Shown here: piece after piece, positions 18,701-27,112 of the stretch
How the letters are laid out: each line of letters begins with the position of its first letter
How positions within the stretch are numbered: the stretch's first letter is position 1
From: Atopobiaceae bacterium
Lineage (GTDB): Bacteria; Actinomycetota; Coriobacteriia; Coriobacteriales; Atopobiaceae
Assembly (NCBI GenBank): GCA_017510785.1
Contig: JAFWMH010000011.1
Coordinates: 1-58,463 of the forward strand
Reading direction: 5' to 3'
Length of the DNA: 58,463 bases
Program-made: the position numbers and the translations under genes
Notes under the pieces: model-generated
What the model saw: only the letters and a program-made list of their open reading frames with translations
What the model was told of the DNA's origin: nothing
Databases searched by the model: none

Positions 18701-20733
18701 CCATTCCCAGCAGCCTGTACGGCGTGGAGCGAGATTCCGGGTACTGGACCGGCGAGTACGCCATGCGCACATACGGCACCTTCGACTCATACGGAAGCAA
18801 GGTTTACGGATCCAGCACATACGGCAATTATCTGCTCGTGTTCGGAACGGGCACCTTCCGCATCTCTCAGTACGGGATGTCGGACGTAACAATAGATGCC
18901 ATCCCTGCAAGAACATACACCGGCAGTCCAATTAGGCCACTACCCACCGTGCGCGCAAATGGCACAACGCTCATAAAAGACGTGGACTATACGCTAAAAT
19001 ATGTCAACAACACGAACGCGGGTACTGCGACCATTTATGTTACGGGTGCCGGAAACTATGCGGGATACAAAACCGCAACCTTCTCGATTGCCAAGTGTTC
19101 GATGACAAAAGCAGCAGTTTCGGGCATCAGCTCACGCTACGCCTACACCGGCAACCCCATCACGCCCAAGCCAACGGTAAAGGTGGGCTCCGCGCAACTG
19201 AAGGAGGGCACCGACTACACGCTTTCGTATGCGAACAATCGGAAGTCCGGAACAGCGACGGTAACCATTTCCGCGAAGGCCGGCAGAAATGTTACGGGAA
19301 GCACGCGTCGTTCGTTTACGATTGTGCAGCCAACGATGAGCTACCGCGTGCATGCCCAGCAATATGGCGATATGCCCTGGGTGGGCGCAGGAGAGGTCGC
19401 AGGAACGAGCGGCGAGTCCAAGCGACTGGAAGCGATTTGGATCAAGCTCGGCACAAGCGTCAAGAAGGGCGGCATTGAATACAACACGCATGTTCAGCGA
19501 GAGGGATGGCAGCCCACTTGGTCGAAAAACGGAGCAATGAGCGGCACGTCCGGAGAGAGCAAGCGTCTTGAAGCAGTTCGCATAAGGCTCACCGGCAACA
19601 TCGCGCAGGACTTCGACGTGTACTATCGTGTACACGCGCAGTCGTTCGGCTGGATGGGCTGGGCGAAGAACGGCATGGACGCAGGCACCGCGGGATTCGG
19701 CAGACGTCTCGAGGCCATTCAGATTTGCTTGTTCCCCAAGGGGAGCGCCGGTCCCGCCACGACATACAACAACGTATACGAAAACGAGACGCGGCCGTTC
19801 GTGCAGCAGAACGTAACGTACAAATCGGTTGCCGGGCTCTCGGTTTCCAAGGTTGACGCTCTTGTCTACAACGGCAAGGCCCGCACGCCGAAGCCCACGG
19901 TAAAGGACGGATCGAAGACGCTCAAGCTCAACAAGCACTACACGCTGAGCTACACCAACAACACGAACGCAGGCACCGCGACGATAACGATTCGTGGAAT
20001 GGGCCGGTACTACGGCACGCGCACGGTGAAGTTCGCTATTAGCAAGGCAAAGAACCCCATTACAGCGAAGGAGAACACGAAGCGCGGCAAAACTACCACG
20101 AACGTTGCGACGACGAAGAAGGCTGTAACACTTGCAGGAAATGCTCTCGTGGTGAGCAAAGCCCAAGGGAGCGTAACGTATAGCAAGGTCGCGGGTTCCT
20201 CGAAGTACTTAACGATAAACAAGAAAACCGGCAAGATTGTTGTTGCGAAGGGAACCGAGGTGGGCGAGCACGTCATAAAGGTGCGTGCCACCGCCGCCGG
20301 TACAAAGAATTACAACAAGGGCAATAGCAGCATCGTTACCCTCAAAGTGATGGTTTTGCGCTACGAGGCCGAGCCAAACGACACGCCCGATACGAGCGAC
20401 CCCGCAACGCCTGTGCCCCTCGGACAATACATCTACGGAAGAACCGACCAGGGTTACGCATACGATTACATACGCGTGAAGGTTACCAAGAACGGCGATT
20501 ATCACCTGCAGATTGTTGACGGCAAAAAGGTTGACAAAGGCGAGACGCTCTATGCGTGTCTCTATAGCCCTGATGGGAACGGTGACCTCAACATGCTTGC
20601 CTCTATGGACGTTGCGCTGGGAGAGGGCATGGGCAGCAGCACGTTTATGTGGCTTACGCCCGGCACCTACTACATAGCAGTTTACGGAAGCGTTGCCAAC
20701 CATCCATACCACGCCCGTCTCTCGGTCGCGTAG
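15796..20733 (+). CDS. Giant secreted protein with PPC-like, MBG-like and ChW repeats
   Basis: A 1645-residue protein from the ATG at 15796 (AAGGAGG 6 nt upstream). The signal peptide covers residues 1-31, ending I-Q-A-R-A. Residues 35-390 are acidic, Thr/Glu-rich linker with an embedded region (about 206-290) resembling a transglutaminase-like domain whose Cys and His positions are not conserved. Two PPC-like beta domains follow (about 390-510 and 530-640), then several MBG-like repeats carrying the D-Y-T-L-S-Y-x-N-N signature and G-T-A-T-V-T. Three ChW repeats (about 1181-1310: S-Y-R-V-H-A-Q, S-K-R-L-E-A-I), another MBG repeat and a final PPC-like domain (about 1526-1645) complete it. There is no LPXTG or membrane anchor. 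ChW and MBG domains suggest wall or glycan binding (inference). Confidence 0.88.
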   Translation: MRGKHDVTRRAVSILLSVTMAWSVPIQARAENNEPTIGRNESAEAFTTEEVPNDTNNDLTPEPIGADEDESTTTGDSPIVQTTNENSGSAPESETKQDDEQAPADESASAHDQQQTQEQVGNVPSIQNTLEKTVEDAATKLRETDESEEQKDDTTLVTNLYRMLAAVSIEAPHTEQTDETAPDVPNGESNATGGAADETALAALNGERSTAAGVTHAFALVARELGIEAQELVGADGSTWAIVRLGDMWRHTDPAAATDSEDETWLLLTDEQLLSAVPQRAPWTLVDGTEAPVCIETPSEETSLAQEPAVESPAESPEGGPEASPKEATEATEEATEAAAPDETNPKDDVPVEKERAAQQAKNKGLTARSEKNGTTAKTNGLSAQSESYIPFHIGDTRTDWIVGTYQNRNVYQISLSKPVHVRFDFRLPEQDHRSFNISLYAIYTNQNNGLQNSRKVDYTYTTTNDGPTCSMERCLSPGTYELEVYSSRNSSNTYWYTISSSGEELSSSFNHDYGTLVSQGSYYPVGKDKLIKLNTTYRNVKTANMPTSVYYRVKLPKAGEYKLSVNTTCFVRSNSGYLDVGLGYGSGARDNFYSERLYGGTQAKNIKITVPKDRDGEYSFWINSCGSCGSCDALWEGYYSFKISTTESTRLSNNFTASGNSTTLSKFLVDRGQAKAGTCAKVSNAKGAVTYTRVLSTDSDKRAWGRFGINTSTGAVIAHKGIPTGTYKLRVNVKDPGNSTYASAWTTVTFTVKVSNKTEIVSASEVTGYKKRIVFTGKAVRQNLATLVVARLGVKLTRNKDFTVSFEGKNGNSADLVNVGTKYLVLTSKNAKLMFQGSDRKTTKKLKIPYTVTAADIGNVQVVEPGAKTYSGKAITWKPTKAPTFNGYVLKAPGAKSADYTLSNNVHTVVGNYAVTMTGTGNFTGQRTFTQTIDYRVVKILPIDTGRGYWEADPPLEATVEGALKDEPIPSSLYGVERDSGYWTGEYAMRTYGTFDSYGSKVYGSSTYGNYLLVFGTGTFRISQYGMSDVTIDAIPARTYTGSPIRPLPTVRANGTTLIKDVDYTLKYVNNTNAGTATIYVTGAGNYAGYKTATFSIAKCSMTKAAVSGISSRYAYTGNPITPKPTVKVGSAQLKEGTDYTLSYANNRKSGTATVTISAKAGRNVTGSTRRSFTIVQPTMSYRVHAQQYGDMPWVGAGEVAGTSGESKRLEAIWIKLGTSVKKGGIEYNTHVQREGWQPTWSKNGAMSGTSGESKRLEAVRIRLTGNIAQDFDVYYRVHAQSFGWMGWAKNGMDAGTAGFGRRLEAIQICLFPKGSAGPATTYNNVYENETRPFVQQNVTYKSVAGLSVSKVDALVYNGKARTPKPTVKDGSKTLKLNKHYTLSYTNNTNAGTATITIRGMGRYYGTRTVKFAISKAKNPITAKENTKRGKTTTNVATTKKAVTLAGNALVVSKAQGSVTYSKVAGSSKYLTINKKTGKIVVAKGTEVGEHVIKVRATAAGTKNYNKGNSSIVTLKVMVLRYEAEPNDTPDTSDPATPVPLGQYIYGRTDQGYAYDYIRVKVTKNGDYHLQIVDGKKVDKGETLYACLYSPDGNGDLNMLASMDVALGEGMGSSTFMWLTPGTYYIAVYGSVANHPYHARLSVA

Positions 20734-20794
20734 TTGGCGCACACGGCGGCGTGCACAGTTCGCCGGGTTGGCAAGCACGCAATGGCGGGACTGG

Positions 20795-20853
20795 GCTAAG
20801 TGGGCCTCCCAGCACACAGGATGTGGCTGTGTGCTGGGAGGCCGTTTGGCGGA
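20795..20853 (+). terminator. Strong hairpin after the giant secreted protein gene
   Basis: A perfect 17-bp stem (GGCCTCCCAGCACACAG and its complement, 20803-20843) with a 7-nt loop, extended by CTAAGTGG / CCGTTTGG. The poly-T tail is weak. It belongs to the same sequence family as the tandem hairpin array at 23863-24327. Confidence 0.7.
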
Positions 20854-20945
20854 TGAAAGCAGTTACTATGCCATATTTCTGGTAGAGCGCTTGCGGGCAT
20901 CGAAGCATTTTGGAGCCTGCTCGCTGCGTTTATCACCTGCGGTGT

Positions 20946-21770
20946 TTATCGAGAGCTTTTATCCGTGCCGTCATTGCCGTCAGCAAAAACCCACTTATTC
21001 TGCCAGACTGCTTCGATTTTCTCCCTAACAGCCGGGCGGATCAGCCAAAGCCCCACAGCACTCATCAAGACGTCGACGACGCACGAGATGATGACGGCGG
21101 CTGTAACGCCCATGCTCGCCATCTCACCGCTTTGAAGGGCGGGATTTGTGCAAAAGTACATCCAGTCGAGCAGGAAATGCATGGCAACAGTAACCAAAAT
21201 GCTGCCGCTTCTCAAAAAAACCGCGGCATAGAGCAAGCCGCTGCCTATGGATGCAATAGCTTGGATAATCCCTATGGCGTTGCCTCCCACGGCATTGCCC
21301 AAGTGCGACAGGCCGAAAACGACGGAGGTAACCAAGGCTGTGACGAGGATCTTGTTTTTGCCCTTGAGGTATTGCATGCCAATTGGAACGGCGAGCCCTC
21401 TGAACATGGCCTCCTCGCCGAAGCCCGCAGAGAGTGCCATGGCCACGCTCAATGCCGTTGCGTGAAAAAACAGGCCGTGGTCCATTACGTTCAGCAGCCA
21501 GGACACTAGTAGCTGGATAATAAACGGCACACAAAGCAGGCCAATTTCCCGAAGCGAGATTTCCGCCCGAAAGACGCCCTTGAACGCCGGGGCGAACCAC
21601 CGCTTTTGCGCCACCATGCACAGGATTCCTGCAGCACTAGCAAGGAGATACTGAACAACACTGGAGGAGCTGAAGCTCGCGACCAGAGAGCAAACAAGAG
21701 CTGTCGCGACAACCGAGAGCAGCATGGAGAGCAGGGGACGCTTTTCGCTCAGAGTGTGATTTCTATTCAT
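20946..21770 (-). CDS. CPBP-family intramembrane metalloprotease
   Basis: A 274-residue polytopic membrane protein. The ATG at 21770 follows AAAGGAA. The conserved E-E-A-M-F-R-G motif near residue 125 and two downstream His positions (S-H-L-G-N and M-H-F-L-L-D) fit the glutamic/metallo CPBP (Abi) family, which includes prenyl-protein processing enzymes and bacteriocin self-immunity proteins. It lies next to and on the same strand as a PrsW-type protease gene. A role in peptide immunity or anti-sigma cleavage is possible but not shown by the sequence. Confidence 0.88.
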   Translation of the reverse strand: MNRNHTLSEKRPLLSMLLSVVATALVCSLVASFSSSSVVQYLLASAAGILCMVAQKRWFAPAFKGVFRAEISLREIGLLCVPFIIQLLVSWLLNVMDHGLFFHATALSVAMALSAGFGEEAMFRGLAVPIGMQYLKGKNKILVTALVTSVVFGLSHLGNAVGGNAIGIIQAIASIGSGLLYAAVFLRSGSILVTVAMHFLLDWMYFCTNPALQSGEMASMGVTAAVIISCVVDVLMSAVGLWLIRPAVREKIEAVWQNKWVFADGNDGTDKSSR

Positions 21771-21859
21771 GGCGTTCCTTTCTTTGCATCTGCCCGGCAC
21801 GGAGCGGGCTTACGGGGCGGGTGAGGTGGCGGCGCGCAAGGATCCGGTTTACGGGGTGG

Positions 21860-21956
21860 GCTTGCGGGGCGGGTTCGCCGGCACTGCCACGCGCTTTGCC
21901 GGCCCTGCCGCGCGCTCCGTCGGCCCTGCCACGGGCTCTGCCGGCACTGCCACGGG
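21860..21956. repeat. Imperfect GC-rich short tandem repeats
   Basis: About five imperfect copies of an 18-nt unit like GCCGGCCCTGCCACGGGCTC. They lie between the CPBP start and the PrsW stop. Confidence 0.55.
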
Positions 21957-21997
21957 CATATGCATGCCACTGAAGTTCTCGCTCTTCTCAGAACTCC
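21957..21997 (-). repeat. Downstream copy of the PrsW gene's 3' end
   Basis: About 40 bp (TATGCATGCCAC, a mismatch, then GAAG and TCTTCT blocks) match 22019-22060 at the end of the PrsW coding region, with roughly 80% identity. The offset is about 62 bp downstream of the stop side. Confidence 0.7.
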
Positions 21998-22003
21998 ACC
22001 CTC

Positions 22004-22780
22004 TCATTGAGCATAGGGTATATGCATGCCACAGAAGCTTTCGTTCTTCTTCCTGAACCTGACCAACACCACGATTTCGTAAATCATAAGCCCCGCATAG
22101 CCCGCAAGTGCCATCAGGATACCGCTCATTTCTCCGGCCATCAGCTTGCTGCTGAAGACCGTGCAGGCGTCATACAGTGTATGAACGCCCATCGGAATTA
22201 GGATCGCCAAGGCGCAGTTCAAAGCCGTAGAAAAAGCCGGAGAACCCTTCCCCATCTGTCTGATGTACTTAGCCCTGCCAAGATACTCCCCCATGACCAT
22301 GTTGAATGTCATGTGAGCCGGAACCGAGATCATTCTTCCTACGAGGGCAACGTAATCGCCGCCGTTTCCTTCGGCGACGAAATCGCCGTAATAGAATTCC
22401 TCCGCCACCGCAAAGCCAAAGCCGACGGCCGCGCCAATCAAAACGTATTCATAGACGTTTTTGACCCTAGACTTAAGAATCACGAGCGCAAGGAGAATCA
22501 TGAGCAGCTTCGCCACTTCTTCGGTACCGCCAGCCATAAGAAAGGCTCGAAGCAGCGAGCTGCCAAAGCTTGTGTTCCCCGCCGCCGTGTTTGCCATCCC
22601 ACCCGCAGCCTTTACAAGGAATATGGCGGCGAGCCCCCCAATGAACATAGAAACGATGCCGAGTCCGAGTGGGAGCAGAGCCTGAAACGCGCCAATTCGA
22701 TTCGGGGTTTCTCTTTTAATCATTCGCCCATACAGGAGGCCGAGAATAACGGTTGTAAGTCCCGCAGATAATATCTCCAT
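22004..22780 (-). CDS. PrsW-family intramembrane metalloprotease
   Basis: A 258-residue polytopic protein starting at 22780 (GGGGAGGATAT before the ATG). It shows the PrsW-type motifs G-G-T-E-E-V-A-K, A-V-A-E-E-F-Y-Y, P-A-H-M-T-F-N-M and G-V-H-T-L-Y-D-A in successive helices, supplying the Glu and His ligands of the zinc site. PrsW proteins cleave anti-sigma factors or related membrane substrates. No anti-sigma factor gene lies nearby. It pairs with the CPBP protease gene on the same strand, separated by about 230 bp of repeats including an echo of its own 3' end. Confidence 0.88.
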   Translation of the reverse strand: MEILSAGLTTVILGLLYGRMIKRETPNRIGAFQALLPLGLGIVSMFIGGLAAIFLVKAAGGMANTAAGNTSFGSSLLRAFLMAGGTEEVAKLLMILLALVILKSRVKNVYEYVLIGAAVGFGFAVAEEFYYGDFVAEGNGGDYVALVGRMISVPAHMTFNMVMGEYLGRAKYIRQMGKGSPAFSTALNCALAILIPMGVHTLYDACTVFSSKLMAGEMSGILMALAGYAGLMIYEIVVLVRFRKKNESFCGMHIPYAQ

Positions 22781-22980
22781 ATATCCTCCCCGATGGAGCG
22801 TCTATGTTTTATTCAATATATAGGAAGCCATGGTGGAAAACAATGCGGACTATCGGATGGTTTCAAAAGCAGCATTCTTTCGTCTTCCTGCCTCATTCTT
22901 TCGACTTCCTACCTACGAGCGCTTTTGCCGGCCGTTAAAGGGTCGAAGGTGCTCGCAAGAGGCCTCATTGCGTCAGGAAA

Positions 22981-23112
22981 GCGGCTCCCGGGGGCATGGC
23001 GGCGCACCGCACAGCCCATCGCGCCGGGACGGCGGCTCCCCCGGGGGCATGGCCGGCGCGCCGCACAGCCCATCGCGCCGGGACAGCGGCTCCCCCGGGG
23101 GCATGTCGGCAC
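22981..23112. repeat. 51-54 bp tandem repeat (2.5 copies)
   Basis: Units start at 22981, 23032 and 23086 with GCGGCTCCC-GGGGGCATG and contain CCGCACAGCCCATCGCGCC. Non-coding. The two full copies differ by a few bases and a 3-nt insertion. Confidence 0.8.
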
Positions 23113-23127
23113 TGCAACATAAACATT

Positions 23128-23308
23128 AGTGGGCACGTAGTTTTGAACGGACGTGCAAAAGCCCAGCTCACGAAGCTAATGGCATAAATGTCGAAATATC
23201 ACGTGCCCACTGTATAAAATAGACAGTGGGCACGTAAGGTTGCACAACTTATGACATAGCGCCCGCCAACTGCGGTTTTGCAAAATGGCCGAATCTTCGT
23301 GCCCACTA
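23128..23308. repeat. GTGGGCACGT double-hairpin element, copy 2
   Basis: About 181 bp bounded by AGTGGGCACGTAG and CGTGCCCACTA, with a central palindromic junction CACGTGCCCACTG-TATAAAATAGA-CAGTGGGCACGT. Each half is itself closed by inverted GTGGGCACGT ends. It lies in inverted orientation relative to the copy at 57675-57854. Confidence 0.85.
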
Positions 23309-23400
23309 TTATTTATGTCGCAAGTGCGCCGCACACAGTGAAGACGCCAGACGGGATCGCGACCTGCGCGGTGATCGAGCCGTCGCGAGGGCCGAGAGGT

Positions 23401-23592
23401 AAAATCCTGTCGGAAATGCGACTTGTGCAACTGAAAGGTTTGCACAAGTCGATATTCCAACAGATTCTGGCGCGCCGATTTGCACAGGTCGATATTCCGA
23501 CAGTTTTTTGCCCCGGGAGTGTCGCACAGGCCCGTTTTCCAACGTATTTGCCCCCGCGACTTGCACAGGTTGATATTCCGACAGGGCACGCG
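23401..23592. repeat. TTGCACA-family cluster (five copies, one inverted)
   Basis: The cluster opens with a palindrome, CGACTTGTGCAA then TTTGCACAAGTCG around an 8-nt loop. It continues with copies at about 23437, 23475, 23523 and 23560, each ending near TTCC-ACAG. Copies are separated by 10-20 bp GC-rich spacers such as CCCCCGCGA, which also recur in other clusters. Non-coding. Confidence 0.8.
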
Positions 23593-23862
23593 TGTTTGGA
23601 TGCCATGTGCCTCTGGCCACCGGAATCCACGGTAGGATTCCCACGGACTTGCCTACCGAGGAGAACGCAATGCGGTCCTCAGCATAAGAAACGCCGCTCC
23701 CGAGCCGATTTTCACGAACCTTACGGTTTCCCGCACTACATCGCACTCGATTGGACAACGATGTACCAACGGAAGGCCAGCGGCGACTCCTGAACGGGCG
23801 ACGACGTCGACTTGTAAAGAACCACATATACCGGCAGTAACGATTGGCGTGCAAAAAACAGG

Positions 23863-24327
23863 CTAAGTGATCCCGCCAACGCAGGTTCAGGTTGTGTGCC
23901 GAGGATGCCGTTTAGCGGACAAAGGCCTTCCTAAGTGGCCCTCTGGGTACACGTTAATTGTCGTGTACCAGCGGGGCCGTTTAGCCGACAAAACACATGC
24001 TAAGCGGCCCTCCCGGCACACGTTAGCAAGGTTGTGTACCCATGGGGCAGTTTAGCGGGTAGTACGCGGGCTAAGTGGCACCTCCAGTACACGTTAGCAG
24101 GGTCGCGTACACACGGGGCCACTTGACGGGCAACACGCAGGCTAAGTGGGCCTGCCAGCACACAAGATGAACCTGTGTGCTGAGGGGGACGCTTAGCGGG
24201 CAAAACCGAGGCTAAGTGGGCCTGCCAGCACACAGGTTGCAGGCCGTGTGCTGCGGGCGCCATTTAGCAGACAAAACCTGAGCTAAGTGGCACCTCCGGT
24301 ACACATGATGAGGCCTGCGAGGACAGC
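23863..24327. repeat. Tandem array of about 70-bp hairpin units (6.5 copies)
   Basis: Units begin with CTAAGTGG or CTAAGCGG at 23863, 23931, 24000, 24071, 24142, 24212 and 24283 (period 68-71 bp). Each is an imperfect palindrome: CTAAGTGG pairs with CC-TTTAG, and an inner stem such as CAGCACACAGG pairs with CCTGTGTGCTG. Loop and stem bases differ between units while pairing is largely kept. A lone member lies at 20795-20853, behind a gene. Confidence 0.85.
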
Positions 24328-24396
24328 ATGGGGTAACAATAAAGTTGTATAAGCAGAAGCCGCCCGGCAACGCCCGGCCCGACGCCACCCGTCCGG

Positions 24397-26199
24397 CTAC
24401 ACCAGCCCGTCGCGTTTGTCGCGCATGTTCGCGGCGACGACGGCTTCCTCGTCGCGCTTGCGAATGGCCACGCGGCGAATCTTGCCATTAACCGTCTTGG
24501 GCAGCTCGTCCACGTAATCGATGATGCGCGGGTACTTGTACGGCGCCGTCTCGCGCTTCACGTAGGCCTGCAGCTCGCGCGTAAGCTCGGGCGTCCCCTC
24601 GTAAGCCGAGTGCAACACGATGGTCGCCTTCACGGCCTTGCCGCGCACCGGGTCGGGCACGCCGGTAACGGCGCACTCGCGCACGGCATCGTGCTGCAAC
24701 AGCACGCTCTCGATCTCGGTCGGCCCAATACGGTAGCCGGAACTCTTAATCACGTCGTCGTTGCGCCCGACGTACCACAGGTAGTCGTCCTCGTCGCGCC
24801 ACGCCGTGTCGCCCGTGTGATACCACCCGTCGTAAATCGCCTCGGCCGTCTTTTCGGGATTACGATAGTACTCCATCATAATGCCCTCGGGCCGATGCTC
24901 GGGATCGTAGCGAATGCAAATCTCCCCCGTCTCGCCGTCCTCGCACTCCGTGCCATCGCCACGCAAAATGCGCGTATCGTAAAGCGGCACGATTTTGCCC
25001 ATCGAACCCGGCTTGGGCTTCGAACCATTGAGGTTGGCAATCGTAAGCGGCGTTTCGGTTTGCCCGAACCCCTCGTAAATCGTAAGACCGGTACGTTCCT
25101 TCCAAAAATCGAACAAGTCGGGATTGAGCGCCTCGCCAGCGGTCGTGCAGTACACGAGCGACGTAAGCTTATACTGAACCTTCTCGTCGTGCATCATATG
25201 ACGCATAAGCAAGCGATACATCGTAGGCGGGCAGCACAGCGTGGTAACGCCGTACTGATCGATGAGCGAAAGAATCTCGTGCGCATGGAACCGGTCGAAG
25301 TCGTAGGTAAGCACGCACGACTCCATCGTCCACGCGCCATAGAACTTGCCCCACACGGCCTTGCCCCAGCCCGTATCGGCAATGGTAAAGTGCAGGCCTT
25401 TGTCACCTACCACATTGTGCCATAGCTTTGCGGTAATGGTGTGTGCGAGCGCGTAGGTATAATTGTGCAGCACCATTTTGGGATTGCCCGACGTGCCGCT
25501 CGAGAAGTACATAATCATCGGCTCGTCCACCGTGGTGTTGATGCGTCCCCAAAAGTCAGACGCCTCGCGCACGCCAGTATTGAAGTCCGACCAGCCCTCG
25601 CGGTTGCAGCTCAGCGCGCAAATGCCGTCCGGCCCGCTCAGCGCGCGATGCGCCTCCGGGTCGAAGCCCTCGGCATCCACGGCAAGCCCCGCGCCGCCGG
25701 CCGCAACCAAAATCTTCTTTTGCAGGTCTGGACAATATGGCGCCACGGTATCGCACACATCGGCAATCTCGCCTGCGTCCGTACAGATAATGGCTTTTAT
25801 CTTCGCCTCAGTAAGACGATACTCAAGGTCGTGCTCGCGCAGCATAAACGTCGCCGGCACGAGCAGCGCGCCGATTTTGTGCAGCGCGACGGCCGCGATC
25901 CAAAACTGATAATGACGCCGCAAGATGACGAGAACTGCGTCGCCCTTGCGAATGCCTTGCGCCACGAGGTAGTTTGCGCACTTGTCCGACCAATACTTTA
26001 TGTCGCCAAAACTAAACCGGTGCTCTTCGCCCTCGGGGTTGCACCACACCATGGCAGGTCGGTCGGGCTCTGCCTCGGCGATGTTGTCGACCACATCGTA
26101 CGCCCAGTTAAAGGTTTGCGGGTAGTGAAGCGACAGGTGGGCAACCTCGCCCGTGCGGTCGCGGCTTTCGCTGAGGTAGTTCTCGCTAAGGTAACGCAT
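24397..26199 (-). CDS. AMP-forming acyl-CoA synthetase (acetyl/medium-chain acyl-CoA synthetase-like)
   Basis: A 600-residue protein. The ATP-binding motif Y-F-S-S-G-T-S-G-N-P-K lies near residue 230, the adenylation motif Y-E-G-F-G-Q-T-E near 375, and D-G-W-Y-H-T-G-D near 460. The acyl-lysine motif P-K-T-V-N-G-K-I-R-R is near the C-terminus. It would activate a carboxylic acid to its CoA thioester via an acyl-AMP. The set of motifs resembles the AcsM/medium-chain branch rather than classical acetyl-CoA synthetase, but substrate cannot be read from sequence. A good promoter lies just upstream and an XRE-cupin regulator gene follows further upstream on the same strand, a frequent pairing for carboxylic-acid-responsive control. 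Confidence 0.9.
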   Translation of the reverse strand: MRYLSENYLSESRDRTGEVAHLSLHYPQTFNWAYDVVDNIAEAEPDRPAMVWCNPEGEEHRFSFGDIKYWSDKCANYLVAQGIRKGDAVLVILRRHYQFWIAAVALHKIGALLVPATFMLREHDLEYRLTEAKIKAIICTDAGEIADVCDTVAPYCPDLQKKILVAAGGAGLAVDAEGFDPEAHRALSGPDGICALSCNREGWSDFNTGVREASDFWGRINTTVDEPMIMYFSSGTSGNPKMVLHNYTYALAHTITAKLWHNVVGDKGLHFTIADTGWGKAVWGKFYGAWTMESCVLTYDFDRFHAHEILSLIDQYGVTTLCCPPTMYRLLMRHMMHDEKVQYKLTSLVYCTTAGEALNPDLFDFWKERTGLTIYEGFGQTETPLTIANLNGSKPKPGSMGKIVPLYDTRILRGDGTECEDGETGEICIRYDPEHRPEGIMMEYYRNPEKTAEAIYDGWYHTGDTAWRDEDDYLWYVGRNDDVIKSSGYRIGPTEIESVLLQHDAVRECAVTGVPDPVRGKAVKATIVLHSAYEGTPELTRELQAYVKRETAPYKYPRIIDYVDELPKTVNGKIRRVAIRKRDEEAVVAANMRDKRDGLV

Positions 26200-26222
26200 G
26201 ATTAAATATCCTTTACCAAGAA

Positions 26223-26250
26223 ATTATCTATTTTAATTATTCAATGACAA
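26223..26250 (-). promoter_or_regulatory. Promoter of the acyl-CoA synthetase gene
   Basis: Minus-strand TTGTCA (26245-26250), a 16-nt spacer, then GATAAT (26223-26228) in an AT-rich island. It lies about 24 nt before the start codon, whose RBS is AAAGGAT. Confidence 0.65.
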
Positions 26251-26317
26251 TACAAGACAAAAGCGCAGCAAGAAACGCCGCCCCGTGCGCCATGAAGCGC
26301 CGAACGTTTGGCTTAAC

Positions 26318-26345
26318 GGCATCACCCCAAGAAGGGGGCGATGCC
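26318..26345 (-). terminator. Hairpin overlapping the stop of the regulator gene
   Basis: GGCATC-CCCC / GGGG-GATGCC stem with a short loop, located at the 3' end of the XRE-cupin gene. The T tail is weak. Confidence 0.55.
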
Positions 26346-26941
26346 TAGATAATCTCTTCGTCCTTTGGATTGAACACAACTGCGAGGATTTGCGCGTCCT
26401 CGCCGCCGATGGCGATCATGCCATGGCCACGGCCCGAATCGTAGAACAACACGTCGCCAGGACCTGCCTCTTCGAAGTGGTCCTCGAAGCGAAAACGCAG
26501 GTGACCCTTGAGCACGTAGTCCATTTCCTGCCCGGCATGATACGAAAGGTGGATGGGCTCATGCTGGCTTTCGGGCTGATACGGAACGTCCACGAGGAAC
26601 GTTTCGCCCAGGCGATTCCGGAAGTGCGGTGCCTTGTGCAGATAATGGAAGTCGGTGTTGCGCTCGAGCGGAAGACCCTCGCCGTTGCGCACGATTTCGT
26701 AGTGACGCAGGCGCGGAGACTCGCCCGTCAGCAGCTCGACGACGTCGACGCCCAAGCGCTTGGCGCACTTGTACACAAACGTAAACGTGAGGTCCATCTC
26801 GCCCGACTCGCGCGCGGCATACTCGGCAGCGGAGCGACCTGTAAACTCGGCCATCTCCTCAATGGTAATCTCGTTGTCCTCACGCAGCGAACGAATGCGG
26901 TTAGCTACATCACGTCGGTTATCCACGTCAACGTACTCCAT
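26345..26941 (-). CDS. XRE-family transcriptional regulator with C-terminal cupin domain
   Basis: A 198-residue protein from the ATG at 26941. The N-terminal helix-turn-helix covers about residues 8-65 (R-I-R-S-L-R-E, then I-T-I-E-E-M-A-E-F-T-G). The C-terminal cupin covers about 110-190 (H-A-G-Q-E-M-D-Y-V-L-K-G then G-P-G-D-V-L-F-Y-D-S). Such HTH-cupin proteins sense small ligands in the beta-barrel and control adjacent metabolic genes. The acyl-CoA synthetase gene immediately downstream is the probable target (inference from adjacency). Confidence 0.88.
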   Translation of the reverse strand: MEYVDVDNRRDVANRIRSLREDNEITIEEMAEFTGRSAAEYAARESGEMDLTFTFVYKCAKRLGVDVVELLTGESPRLRHYEIVRNGEGLPLERNTDFHYLHKAPHFRNRLGETFLVDVPYQPESQHEPIHLSYHAGQEMDYVLKGHLRFRFEDHFEEAGPGDVLFYDSGRGHGMIAIGGEDAQILAVVFNPKDEEII

Positions 26942-27112
26942 AGTTGGCCCCTCTCGAACTGTATTAGAGGATAATATCACATCTATGGGCAACGTCCATG
27001 GCTAACGTCACGCCCTGTTGCCGTGTAGTAACATTCCGGCTTAGGAATCGCGCATGACGCAGGCGCCCCTCGCGAGCCAGCCCACGGAGCCGCCCCGCGG
27101 AGCCCGCCTCGC

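Noticed and set aside
23401..23592. CRISPR-like array
   Set aside because: Repeats are diverged, one is inverted, spacers are 10-20 bp and recur between clusters, and no cas genes are present.
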